The notes under the pieces: model-generated
What the model was told of the DNA's origin: nothing
What the model saw: only the letters and a program-made list of their open reading frames with translations
The model's database searches: none
Shown here: piece after piece, positions 11,561 to 21,677 of the stretch
Position numbering within the stretch: the stretch's first letter is position 1
How the letters are laid out: the number at the start of each line of letters is the position of its first letter
Translations under genes and position numbers: made by a program
Source: Oscheius sp. JU75
Taxonomy: Eukaryota; Nematoda; Chromadorea; Rhabditida; Rhabditidae
DNA: 64,000 bases
Assembly (NCBI GenBank): GCA_037178855.1
Contig: JASJZC010000005.1
Location: 8,804,001 to 8,868,000, forward strand
Reading direction: 5' to 3'

Positions 11561-12132
11561 GGTAACTCAACATTGTAGGACTGATGACAGGTTAAAAGCT
11601 ACAAGCCCGCGACTTTAAGAATGATATGCTTGTACCCCTTCAACTGTAAGCCTACGCTTGTGCAAACAAAGTGGAGCACATTTGGTTGTATACATGCATC
11701 GTATTCCCTCGTGAGATTCTTTTACAACGGATTTTTCGCCTTAAAAAAAGTAGCAAAAATGTGTTTCTGTATTGCGTGTTTCTCTTTCTAAACATTTCTC
11801 AGCTTAGGGATATAACTTTTATAGTAAATGCAGGAACATTATGCCCTGAAAACATCACAATACTGCAGGTTTACAACGTCGGTAACATATCTGAACTAAA
11901 TGGGTCCTACTGTTTAAAGCTCCAGGCTTTAAACAGCTTTAAACACACCCCATGTTTTAAACAGCTTATTTCCCTATATGCCTACCTTAAAACTGTCAAA
12001 TACAAACGTTTTCCAACCTCTGTGTATCCATTCTCCTATAAACGTTTTATTCTTCAAATATAAATCACCACCCCACGTTAAATGAAAAAGTGTTTGTGTT
12101 TGCAGGTTCCTAATTTCTATATAGATATAAAT
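11561..12132. other. intergenic with small hairpin
   Basis: AT-rich spacer. CTGTTTAAAGC at 11910-11920 pairs perfectly with 11926-11936 across the loop TCCAG. A 130-codon open frame on the plus strand (11671-12063) has no domain, no codon regularity that I can see and no splice context, so it is not called a gene. Confidence 0.45.
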
Positions 12133-13324
12133 TCAAAATAGGTTATGTTGTGCTTTGAACTGGTCGCTGAGAGTCAACATGGTGATGATGAGATCTTGAT
12201 CAGATTTTCTTTCAGCCTCTGCTCGTCTCAGGATGTTCTCGTTGGCAAATGGAATGTTCTTCTTGACTTGATTACCGTCTAGAGAGATCAGATTGGCCAT
12301 GTTGTTCTTGACGGAGATTAGCTGAAAAATGTGCTGGTTTGAGAGAGACAGAGACAGGAATAAGTCTGACTATCTACTTGGCTCCTCTTCAAACCTTGTA
12401 ATCCTTTAAGAATCTAGTCAATGTCTCGACTTCCTGATTCTTTGGCACGAGCTCACTGTGCTTCTCTCCCTCAAACAGATTCTCTCCCTCCAAAAAGACG
12501 TCAAACTTGTTCATGACCATCTTGTTAAGCTAAAAACTGAATTCATGACCAAAAAATACCTATTCTACCTTAGTAGGTCGATCATTCAACATCACAAACA
12601 TTCCTTTTTTTAGTTCGAAAGCTCTCTTGAAGTTTTTGTTAACAATCTCTTCTTCAAAGTTTACAGCAAATTCCTCCGCTCTCTTCTCCTTTTTCTCCTC
12701 GACAGCTTTTTTCTTCTGGCTCTTGGGCTTGTTGGGAGTCTCCTTGACTTCAGGCTTTTGAAGTTTCAAAATTCCAACTTCTTCCTCTTCGTTTTCACTT
12801 CTTTTCACAAATTGTTCCTCGTCGTCTGGTGCGTGTGTAGCTTTTCTAAGTGCGATTTTGGGCTTCCTTGTTGCCTTTGTAATTAGCTTTCTTGTCGTTT
12901 TTTCCTCCTTTTCATCGGAAGTGAACTTCTTTACTGTTTTGGGTTTTTTGGTTGTCACAGTCTCTTCGTCTTCCTCTATTTTAAGGCTCTCTGTAGTTGT
13001 TGATTTCATCTGTTTGAATACATTTGGCGTGTTGGTAGTGGGGGATTTTTCCTCGGCCTCGCCTTCAAAATCCTCAGAAAGTGGAGTAGTCGTGATTTTC
13101 TTAGCCATGAGCCTTTCGGTGGTCTCTTCAGCCTCTTCGTCTTTCAAAGTCTCGTCTTCGTAGCTGGGCGTCGCGGTGACTTTTATCCTTCGGCTACCTC
13201 TTGTCATAGTTTCGATGTTCTCAACTTCATCCTCGTATTCAGAAGTCAGCTCTGTTCTTTTCTGTGGGGCTGCAAGAGTTTGCCCAAAGATGGAGATTAG
13301 AAGGAAGACTGATAGGAGTCTCAT
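12133..13324 (-). CDS. secreted eIF5A-like protein lacking the hypusine loop (copy 1)
   Basis: Exons 13324-12569, 12529-12395, 12321-12133, both introns phase 0; about 359 residues. Residues 1-18 are a clear signal peptide (MRLLSVFLLISIFGQTLA) with no later membrane segment, so the product should enter the secretory pathway. Residues 19-235 are Glu/Lys/Thr-rich and low in complexity. From about 239 the sequence aligns by eye with eIF5A: KKGMFVMLNDRPTK (eIF5A KNGFVVLKGRPCK), FDVFLEGENLFEGEKHSE (GIDIFTGKKYED) and NMANLISLDGNQVKKNIPFA (DGYLSLLQDSGEVREDLRLP), then DLIITMLTLSDQ (EILITVLSAMTE). The segment SKTGKHGHAK that carries the hypusine lysine in eIF5A is absent. A translation role is therefore unlikely; the true role is unknown. 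It is head-to-head with a homologue at 14474. Confidence 0.8.
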
Positions 13325-14473
13325 TACCTGGAAATTCGGATTACAACCTAGGATTTACAAAGGCAGTGAAGTGAAAAGGGCAAAGCAGAATGCGGACGGA
13401 ATATTGTATTCGCTAAATAGTTTCAGACTCGATTGGCCAAGTAAACGACAACTGAGGTAAGAAGAATCCATAAGTTTGCAGACCTTTAGTAATACAAGTA
13501 AGCTGCAGACTGTCATCAGAAACTAGAAGAGAAGTGACGACAAAATGTGACTGATGAACAAAGTATTGAGGCAATACGTTTCTGGATGTTTTCTCTACTT
13601 TTTCTCTTCATTCTTGAGTGCAGGGATCATTTTGCAAAGGCCTACTATATAAAGTTCTTTTTCAAAAGAAATGGAAAAGGCCGTTCATTAAGACTGATGT
13701 CAACTACAGTCTTATATAGTAGGCCATTCATTATGTTGCCAATCATCGCATCACTGAACCGGGAGTAATGTCTTCAGCTGTCTGGAACGATCAGTTCTCC
13801 CAAAACCGGAGCAGTTGGAGATATCTCGTAACAAAGCAGCATCCGACCCCCTTCTGCCAGGTGTGACCGTGCCGTTATAAGGCCAGGAAATAGATCTGCG
13901 CAACTGACTACCAGCCATCTACCAGTTCTTAATCTCTGTTTCGATGCCGCGTCCTTCATCATGGTCTTTTTCCCTATTATTTTCGCTCTTCCGCTAGCTA
14001 AAAGTTTTACTTTTTCTTCAAGTTACTGTCTGTCATGAACTGAAAGGAATTACATCAAAAAACTTTCCGAGATCCTAATAACCCAGAATATCCCAATCAA
14101 GAACTTTATTGTAACTTTCTCGACTAATTCTCTTTTTTTCTCTTGGACATTCTGCATATTAACTTGAGCTTTTGGTAGGCTCACAAAGATTACAAAGTTT
14201 TTCAGCAAACGACACTCTAGATACCTCTGACTATTGAACTCTGATAACCTTTTAAAACTCTAAAGACATTTGGCGCCTAAAAAAGTTTTTTGCGAGTTAT
14301 CTCGGAAAATAATTCTGTTGCTAACTTTTCTGTCAAATTATTTCAGTTTTTGAGTTGGCTTTCAAAGCAGGGAGACATCTTATGTCACTTTTTAGGCTAT
14401 CACGTGTGATCAGCACCGTCTTCATCTTATTTTTCTTATCCCTCAATTAGAATGATAACATACGTTTCAGGTA
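13325..14473. promoter_or_regulatory. shared divergent promoter region of the two eIF5A-like genes
   Basis: This 1.15-kb gap separates the start codons of two homologous, divergently transcribed genes and must hold both promoters. It contains an inverted repeat, GGCCTACTATATAA at 13639-13652 and its complement at 13712-13725, which places TATATA-like sequence on both strands. A short unassigned minus-strand open frame lies at 13774-13962. A bidirectional promoter is inferred from arrangement only. Confidence 0.4.
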
Positions 14474-16530
14474 ATGCGGCTGCTGGTCGTATTCCTTCTT
14501 TTCGGCTTCATCGCCCTCGTCGCTGCTGCTCCGAAAAGAGCTGCCTCCTCAGAAGAAGAAGGCGAGAGCAAGCAGAAAGCTGCTGTCAAGAAAAATGAGG
14601 GAGAGGCCAAGAGGAAGAGGAACGAGGACATCCAGATCCGTCTGGCTGCCGATGTTGCCAAGCTTGCTGCCAAGATTGAGAAAGAGGCCGAGGAGATTGT
14701 CAAGCGTGCCATGGAGGAGCAACAGTCCAGCACATCCGAGGCTGTCAAAGAGGTCAGTTTGAAAGAGAAGAAGGAGAAGAGGATGGACAAGCATGATGCT
14801 GAAGAGACTGAAGGCGAGATGACCAAGAAGCAAGAGAAGAGAGAGGAGGAGAAGTCTGACAAGAAAAGAGAGGACAAGGAAGAGATGAGCTCCAAGAAAC
14901 AGGAGAAAAGAAAGAATCATGATGCTGAGGAGGAGGCTGAAGTAGTTGAGAAAACCATGACGAAGGAGAACAAGAGAGAGGACAAGGACGAGACTGTGAA
15001 GAAGGAACAGAAGAGAAAAGACAAGGATGCTGAAGAGGTCGAAGAGGCTGAAGAGGACACGAAAAAGGAGGAGAAGAGGGAAGACGAGGCTGAAGAGGGG
15101 GAGCAGAATGCCAAAAAGCAAGAGAAACGAGAGGATGTTGAGGAAGAGACCAAGACTAAAAAGCAGAAGAGAAAGGACGCGAAGGAGGCTATTGAAGAGG
15201 AGAAGACCATGAAGAATAATGACAAGAGAAAAGACAAGGATACTGACGAGGCTGAGGAAGAGAAGAAGACTTCCAAGAAAGAGGACAAGAGAGAAGATGA
15301 CGAGGAGGTTGAGAAGGAAGAGAAGAGTATGAAGAAGGAAAACAAGAGAGAGGACCAGGAAGAAATAAGCTCCAAGAAGCAGCAGAAGAGAAAGAACCAC
15401 GATGTCGAAGAAGAAGCTGAGGAGGAGGGGAAGACCATAAAGAAGGAGCAGAAGAGAAAGGACGAGAGTGCTGAGATGGAGGAGAAGTCTGCCAAGAAGA
15501 ATGAAAAGAGAGAGGAGGAGACCATGAAGGAGAAGAGAGAGGATGCTGAAGAAGCCGAGGAGGAAGGAGAAGACCTCCAAGAAGCAGGAGAAGAGAAAAA
15601 ACCACAATGTCGAAGAAGAAGCTGAGGAGGAGGAGAAGGCCGTGAAGAAGGAGCACAAGAGAAAGGACGAGAGTGCTGAAATGGAGGAGAAGTCTGCCAA
15701 GAAGAATGAAAAGAGAGAGGAAACCATGAAGGAGGAAGAGAAGAGAAATGAGGTCTCTGGAGAAGCAGAGCTAGAAAACAAGAAGGAAGAGAAGAGAAAC
15801 GATGAGGAAGAAAATGTTGAGGCTGAAGAAGATAAGCCTATCGAGAAGCGACGTGATGAGGACCTTACCAGAACTGAAAAGATCAAGCCCAAGAAGAACA
15901 CAAAGAAGGCCAAGGACTTAAAGCCTGGAAACTTTATCATGATCAACAAGAAGCCCACCAAGGTAGTTTATAATCTATTTCCAAAATAAAATCATATACT
16001 TCAGGTCCTGAAGATCGAGGTCGAGGAAGACGACATCAAGATCGAGGCCTTGGATCTGTTCAAGAACAAGAAGTTCATGGATGTGGTCGAGAAGAACGAG
16101 AGGTTCGAAATGATAAACAATGCTATCAAGGAATACAGGGTAAGTAGAGGCGCTGATCGTATACACGGGTCAAGTAACCTAATGGTTGGGGGTATAGCGG
16201 GTGTTAGAACTTGTCTCAGTTCCCAATGGTCAAGGGGAGAGAATCAGAGAGACAGGAAGAGACAGAGATATAGAGAAACAGAGAAAGAGACAGTGATACA
16301 TGGTGACTGATTGCTCACTCTCACTATTCGCTCTCCCTTTCCAGCTGGTCGCCATCAACAACAAGAAAGCAACCCTGATCTCTATGGATGGCAGAGAGAC
16401 CAAGACCGATATTCCCTTCGCAAATGACTCTATATTCAAAAAGATCTCCGATGCCCAAAAAGCCGGCAAACGTCTCATCATCTCTCTCCTTTCAATGGGA
16501 GGAGAACAGATGATAGAGGATAACGAGTAG
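14474..16530 (+). CDS. secreted eIF5A-like protein with long charged repeat domain (copy 2, frameshift)
   Basis: Exons 14474-15962, 16005-16139, 16345-16530. The signal peptide MRLLVVFLLFGFIALVAA opens about 460 residues of Lys/Glu/Asp/Arg repeats with recurrent KKxxKRxD units, then an eIF5A-like C-terminus: KPGNFIMINKKPTK, IEALDLFKNKKFMDVVEKNE, LVAINNKKATLISMDGRETK, RLIISLLSMGGEQM. Exon 2 is 135 nt, exactly as in copy 1, with introns at the same points. Where eIF5A has its hypusine loop this protein has only VEEDD. Within the repeat region the frame shifts by one base near 15560-15580; one extra A in a GA-rich run would explain it. This is either a real disruption or a sequencing error, because the downstream eIF5A-like part is otherwise intact. 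Intron 2 contains a GAGACAGAGA-type simple repeat. Confidence 0.75.
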
Positions 16531-16565
16531 AAATGTACTGTGTTTGGTCTGTATATACTGAGAAG

Positions 16566-16571
16566 AATAAA
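16566..16571 (+). terminator. poly(A) signal of the second eIF5A-like gene
   Basis: AATAAA lies 36 nt after the stop codon of the upstream gene. A strong acceptor (TATCTGTTTCAG, ending at 16609) follows within 40 nt. This spacing is suggestive of an operon-type junction where the next gene is trans-spliced. Confidence 0.55.
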
Positions 16572-16609
16572 TAGTCCTTTACCATCACGCACTCACTATC
16601 TGTTTCAGG

Positions 16610-17130
16610 TTCGCTATGTAATATCTGCGTTACCAATCTTGCAATCTTGCAAACTAACAACGAGACTGTCAGTACCAAGGAATCTACAGATAGTTCCAGT
16701 GTTGGTCCTGCTAGAGGTGTTAATAGTACCAATAGTAAGAGCCTGTTCTCTATGTTAACAAAGAACTACCATTCAAATTACCAAATGTGCGCCTACCGGC
16801 CTAAACTTCTGTTATGTAGACAATATTGAAGTAGTCAGAGGAGATGAAAAGGAAAAGCCAAATGAGGAGAGCAATCGCAACCAAACGTAAGATATTTTAA
16901 AGTTCAAGTGAAGTCTAGTTTTCAGGATAATGATTGTGATCATTGTTTTTGCCGTTCTCCTCCTTGCAGTTACTGCAGGCGTGGCTGGTTTTGTTAATTA
17001 CAAGAATCACAAGAAGAACAAGGACATAAGGCCGCAAAGGTCCAAAGACAAAAAGAAGAAGGGAAATGGCAACAAGAAGAACTCTAGTGTGGCTCCGGCA
17101 AACTTAGACAGTCAGACTGAATGGAAATGA
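16610..17130 (+). CDS. small single-pass membrane protein, frame uncertain
   Basis: A probable downstream gene. After the acceptor at 16609, one frame encodes a Ser/Thr/Asn-rich stretch with N-glycosylation motifs (TNNETVSTKESTDSSS). A second frame encodes KCAPTGLNFCYVDNIEVVRG and a charged stalk up to a donor at 16887. After a 39-nt intron, 16926-17130 encodes the membrane helix IMIVIIVFAVLLLAVTAGVA followed by a Lys-rich cytoplasmic tail. The two halves of the first exon are in different frames and no good intron joins them. No ATG starts the first frame. It may be a pseudogene, contain an unseen intron, or hold a sequence error. Type I topology is inferred. Confidence 0.4.
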
Positions 17131-17365
17131 GTTGAACAGATGGCTACAAAACACAGATTCCACGGATCATAGCTGCATGTGAATGAAACGATCGTTATGA
17201 TTCAATATAAACTAGCACTAACAACCTTCTCACTGAAAAAAGAGGTTTTTGCTTGTGATCTTTTTTGGTTTCCATTGCTTACGAAGTCTGTCGCGATTTT
17301 GAAGAGATCTCATAAGAGACACACGCTGTGCTCGCATACTCTGGAAGAAAGGTTCAGAGCATGTC

Positions 17366-18702
17366 TTAGACTTTCTCACGTCTCCCAGTAAACATTCTCC
17401 AAACAGCTCTTCGATACTCTGTGATAAACAGAATGAGGACGATTGGATCTAAGAGTTTCGGTAGTGAGAGTAGAACCGTCATTATTGGAGCAGTGTAGCC
17501 GAAAGTATTGTCCCGTGCCCAGAATGGGAAGGTGATGTAGAGAGAGGCTGGAGCTTCGAAGCAGAAGAGTGGAATGAGACTCTAAAAAATTTTCAAGTCT
17601 CCGTCACCTAGTCATATCAAACCTGAACAAGAAGCATTCTAAAGACCTTCCTCTGTCTCTTCACGTTCTCCACTCCAGATCCATGACTCAGCTTCCGGTA
17701 CAGACTAACAGTACAAAAGAAAACACCAAAAGACGCAGTTGAATGAACAAAATAGTGATCGAGGGTTGATAAGGTACCAAAGACAGAAATTGTCCCGTCA
17801 TTGTTCTATAATTTGTTTTTTTGGAGGAATTTTTAGATGAAGGTTACCACGAGACGTAACAACATATAGCCGTGATGAGTAATGTTAGAAATGTTGAATT
17901 CCACAAGAAGCTCGTGATTCATTGTCTGCAAGTAAATAATTTCTTAAGCATTTTCCTCTTGTGTCTCTCATTGCCTTATATTTTCGAAGTGGAATAACTT
18001 GCTACTGTTTGAAACGCTGTTTGTAATTCTGGCAGAAAAAATGCTAAGCGGCGCAAATCATGAAACATCACCATATTTTTGCAAGGATCTATCAAAGTAA
18101 GACAGGGTTATTATTGGCTTTACCGCATTTATCACAAATCTTACATCAGAAATTTCTCCCATTATGCAGAAATAGGCTCCACAGAACAGTAGATAAATGG
18201 CATAGGAGACAACGACCAGGACTATGACGAATTTGAGGGTGGTGCTTTGAACAATACGTCGGTACAAGCCATCCCTAAAACTTTGGTTTTCTACCGGTTG
18301 CTAAGAGCTTACTGGCAGACCACGATATATCGATAGAGAAACTGAAACATGGTGAATGTCATCCACCATCCGAGCAAACTACAATAGATTCCACTGGCGT
18401 ACTTCGCAATCGCAGTGCCTTCAACGAGAGCGCCTGTGGAGAAGATGATGTAGGTGTTATCGTAGACGAAGTGGACCTGATTTGAATGTAGTTTAAAGGC
18501 TGAAACCCCAGCTTACCGGTGATACAGTAGCAATGATTAAGGCACACAAAGCTTCGTGGAAACAGTAAGCAGTTAGGATGTACTTGTAAGAACCGATGAA
18601 CTGCGAGTGGCGTAAGATGATGTAGATGACAAACAAGTTCGCCAGGACAGAGAAAGATGAGGTCACGCTGACTACACTGTTTACGGTTCTTATCTCCGTC
18701 AT
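17366..18702 (-). CDS. Str/Srj-type chemoreceptor, tandem copy 1, six exons
   Basis: Exons 18702-18517, 18476-18313, 18274-18145, 17925-17848, 17805-17623, 17581-17366; about 318 residues; all phases agree. Landmarks: TM1 SVLANLFVIYIILRHSQFIG; TM2 YKYILTAYCFHEALCALII; TM3 end FQFLYRYIVVCQ; extracellular FNISNITHHGYML with two N-glycosylation sites; TM5/6 loop GVENVKRQRKVFRMLLVQ; TM7 LLDPIVLILFITEYRRAVW. The QRxxFxxLLVQ loop and the DPxxxxxFxxEYR end fit the Str/Srj families. Intron 3 (219 nt) is longer than in copies 2 and 3; the others are 38-42 nt. It ends the tandem cluster and is convergent with the membrane-protein gene. Confidence 0.85.
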
Positions 18703-19752
18703 CTAAAGTGTCGGCCAGTAGAAACAGAGTATGTAAATGAGAAATACAGTTGCAAAGATTCCATACAAGAATTTTTCTCCTATGTGATGGTAAATGGCAA
18801 GAGCTGGAGGACGAAAATAGGTTAAAAATTGTGACAGGGTGGCAGGTACAAAATGAGCAAATTTTTGCCAGATAAGGCTTTCTGCAGTATATGGGTTTAA
18901 GCTAAGAGTAGTAAGTTAGGAATAACTGGTACAGCCACTGTCCCTTCCCATTGCACAATAAGCAATCAGAAAAGCGTGACCAACTTTGGAAAACTATTAG
19001 TTGGAATAGGAAGAGTAGAGAAAGCTCGTTCAAAATTTTTAGGGCGGGACATGTAAGGAACCATTGGAAACACTTGAGGAGTAAACCACTATTGTGGTGC
19101 ATTTGACCAGACAACGGCTTCTTTATATTAGTATGCTCATAAAGTTTATATCCTATTGTTTCAGGCGTATGCTAATCCGTAAGCTGACTAATTACCGGCT
19201 CAGGAAGAACAGTCGTCATTGAACATAATATGTTCCAGCATCAATGTGAAGCATTAGATTAGTGTTCGCTGGTTTAAATACTGGAGGCTGATCACTTCCA
19301 AATAAGTAGTCGTTTCAGAACTATTGCACTCAACTACTGGTATTTGTATAATGTAAACAATCTACCAGCCGTCTCCAACGACTTCGCCGCCCTTTTGCCT
19401 TCAATTTGCATTAGCGGCGCAGTAACAAAGCTTCCAGTGGCTTCAATGAGACAAAAACCAAGTTCTAGAGCGCACCTAAAGTTGACTTGCCAACCAACTT
19501 AGACAATAACTGTTTCTGAACAATAAACTTCTGAATAACATTATTGACTTGCTTCTGTTTCGTGACCACGGACAAACAAACAGACAGAGTTCGCCACAAA
19601 AACCATCGCGCTTTAGATAGTAGAAGATATTTTCATTTAAACAGATATCAACACAAATATGCCTTCATGCTGCCTCTTGACTTCCCCCCTTCTTCGTACT
19701 CTGTCCATTCGAGACCGGTTGAATCGATGTTTCGGATCCTTCAAATAAACTA
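18703..19752. other. intergenic between receptor copies 1 and 2
   Basis: No coding exon recognised. It serves as upstream sequence of copy 1. It does not carry the upstream block shared by copies 2 and 3. Confidence 0.45.
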
Positions 19753-20906
19753 TTAGTCATCGCTTTCAACGTTCTGACGTTTTCCTGTCAACATCGCCCA
19801 AACAGCCTTTCGGTATTCTCTAATGAAGAGAATGAGTACGATCGGGTCAAGAAGTTTCGGCATGGCAAGAAGACACGTCATTATTGGAGTAATGTAGCTA
19901 TAGGTGTTGTCTGGTGCCCAAAATGGGAACGAAATGTAGAGGGAGGATGGAGCAACAACACAGAAAAGAGGAATGAAACACTGAAAATACTTCTTTGTTA
20001 TTCATCAACGCTAACTACTACCTGAACAAGAAGAATTTTGAACAGTTTCCTTTGTTGCTTGATATTCTCCACACCAAGACCATACGTCAGCTTCCAATAG
20101 ATACTAACAGAACAAAAGATGATCCCCAAAGTTGCCATGCCGTGAGCCACGTAGTGATTCAGTGTTGACAGCGTGCCGTATACTGAGATACTTCCGTCAT
20201 TGTTCTGTAATTCTATTGTTTTGCCACTATTTAATGTTACCACTAAGCGCATTAGCATATATCCGTGATGCGAAATGTTTGTGATATTAAAATCCCATAG
20301 GAGTTGGTAATTCATTGTCTGGAAAACGGAAAGGCTTTTATTGTCATGGAGTCTCACGTCCGAAATCTCTGCCATACTGCACCAGTAAGACCCACAGACC
20401 AGAAGGTAGATGGGGTAGATGATAGCGACGAAAACAATAACTGCCTTGAGGAACACACTTTGGATGATTCGTTCATAGAAGAAGTAACTTAACAGAACAA
20501 TAGAGTGCTTACAAATAGCCAGAACTCACTGACAGACAACCACATATCGGTACAGAAACTGGTACAGAGTAAAGGTGATCCACATTAGCAGTTGACCACA
20601 ATATATTCCGCTAGCATACTTGCTCAGCTCCGTGCCCTCAACTAAGGATCCTGTTGAGAAGACAATGTAGGTGTTGTCGTAAACGAAATGGACCTGTTGA
20701 AAAACATAGGAATCCACTCAATTCATTCTTACAGGTGAAACTGCAGCTATGACGAAGGCACACAGTGCTTCATTGAAGCAGTAAGCAGCTAGGATGTACT
20801 TGTAAGATCCAATAAAGTGTGAATGGCGCAAGATGACATATATGACAAAAAAGTTGGCCAGGATTGAGAAGACGGACTGTGAGGTAACGCTAATCATGGA
20901 CCACAT
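19753..20906 (-). CDS. Str/Srj-type chemoreceptor, tandem copy 2, six exons
   Basis: Exons 20906-20733, 20693-20530, 20487-20358, 20318-20241, 20204-20022, 19980-19753; about 318 residues. Internal exon lengths (164, 130, 78, 183 nt) equal those of copies 1 and 3. Landmarks: TM1 SVFSILANFFVIYVILRHSH; TM3 LYQFLYRYVVVCH; TM4 FVAIIYPIYLLVCGSYWC; FNITNISHHGYMLMRLV; loop GVENIKQQRKLFKILLVQ; end LLDPIVLILFIREYRKAVW. Intron 4 (20240-20205) is 36 nt, a multiple of three and free of stops, so it could be retained as 12 extra residues; copy 1 shows it is really an intron. Upstream sequence is shared with copy 3. Confidence 0.87.
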
Positions 20907-21677
20907 AGCAGCTTCTGAACGACGTTGGTTAGGAGCAAAATTAATAGCGGCAGAGATTCGGTTTTATAGATTTTACATGCTTTTATTTCTAATGTGTTCT
21001 TTGCCCTCAAGAATGGTAATCCTCAGGCTGAGTCGGAACTAACGTCATAAGAAGTGAGGGTGCACAAGATTTACCATATTTGGTTCGATGACAGTTATTG
21101 TTTGTCCTTATTAGGTTTACTCACCATGGATTAACACGGAATACTGGCTAAGTTTAGTTAGGTAGTGCTAATAAGAAGACGGCTCTTCATGTCTCGATAC
21201 GCAGTTGCTACAAATATTTGATATGGCGAACGTTCCCTTCCTGTTCTACCAGATAAACAACCCTGAAATGGTGATAAACTGCGGAAAATACCTAATGAAC
21301 GCCAGAATTCATGAGTGGACCGGGAAATCACAGACAAAATTTCTGAGCAAAGTCAACTTCATTCTGATAAACCTGAACCGTCCATCCCATTTAAATTCTA
21401 GTTAAAAACAATACAGTATAGCAGTATGGGATCTGTTCATCTAGGCATGTGGAACACAAAACTGCCCGTTGCTCTTTTGATATGTTCATTTTTTTTCACT
21501 TCCAAAGATATGATTAGGAGGCTTCCTTCACACATTGATCCAAAGAACTTTATTCATTTTTATATCAAGAACCATCGACACAACTTTCTTCATACAGCTC
21601 CATGACTTTCCTTATCCTTGGTGTTTTGTCCTCTCGAGACCGATTTAACAGAGGTTTCTGAGCCTACAAATACGTGA
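20907..21677. promoter_or_regulatory. upstream region shared with tandem copy 3
   Basis: The first ~230 nt upstream of copy 2 resemble those upstream of copy 3 (22829-23050). Both begin TAGCTTCTGAAC, then share GCAGAGATTCG/GTAGAGATTCG with TTTTATAGAT, and further out GATGACAGTT. This shows that the duplication unit included the promoter. The remainder of the gap has no recognised gene. Confidence 0.55.

Noticed and set aside
11671..12063. 130-codon open frame on the plus strand
   Set aside because: AT-rich, no domain, no signal peptide, no splice context, and crosses a hairpin; most likely chance.
14549..15961. 470-codon open frame opposite the charged repeat of the eIF5A-like gene
   Set aside because: It is the complement of Lys/Glu codons giving Ser/Leu/Phe-rich sequence; a mirror of the real coding strand, not a gene.
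16610..16890. EGF-like domain in the small membrane protein
   Set aside because: Only two cysteines are in frame (KCAPTGLNFC); an EGF module needs six.
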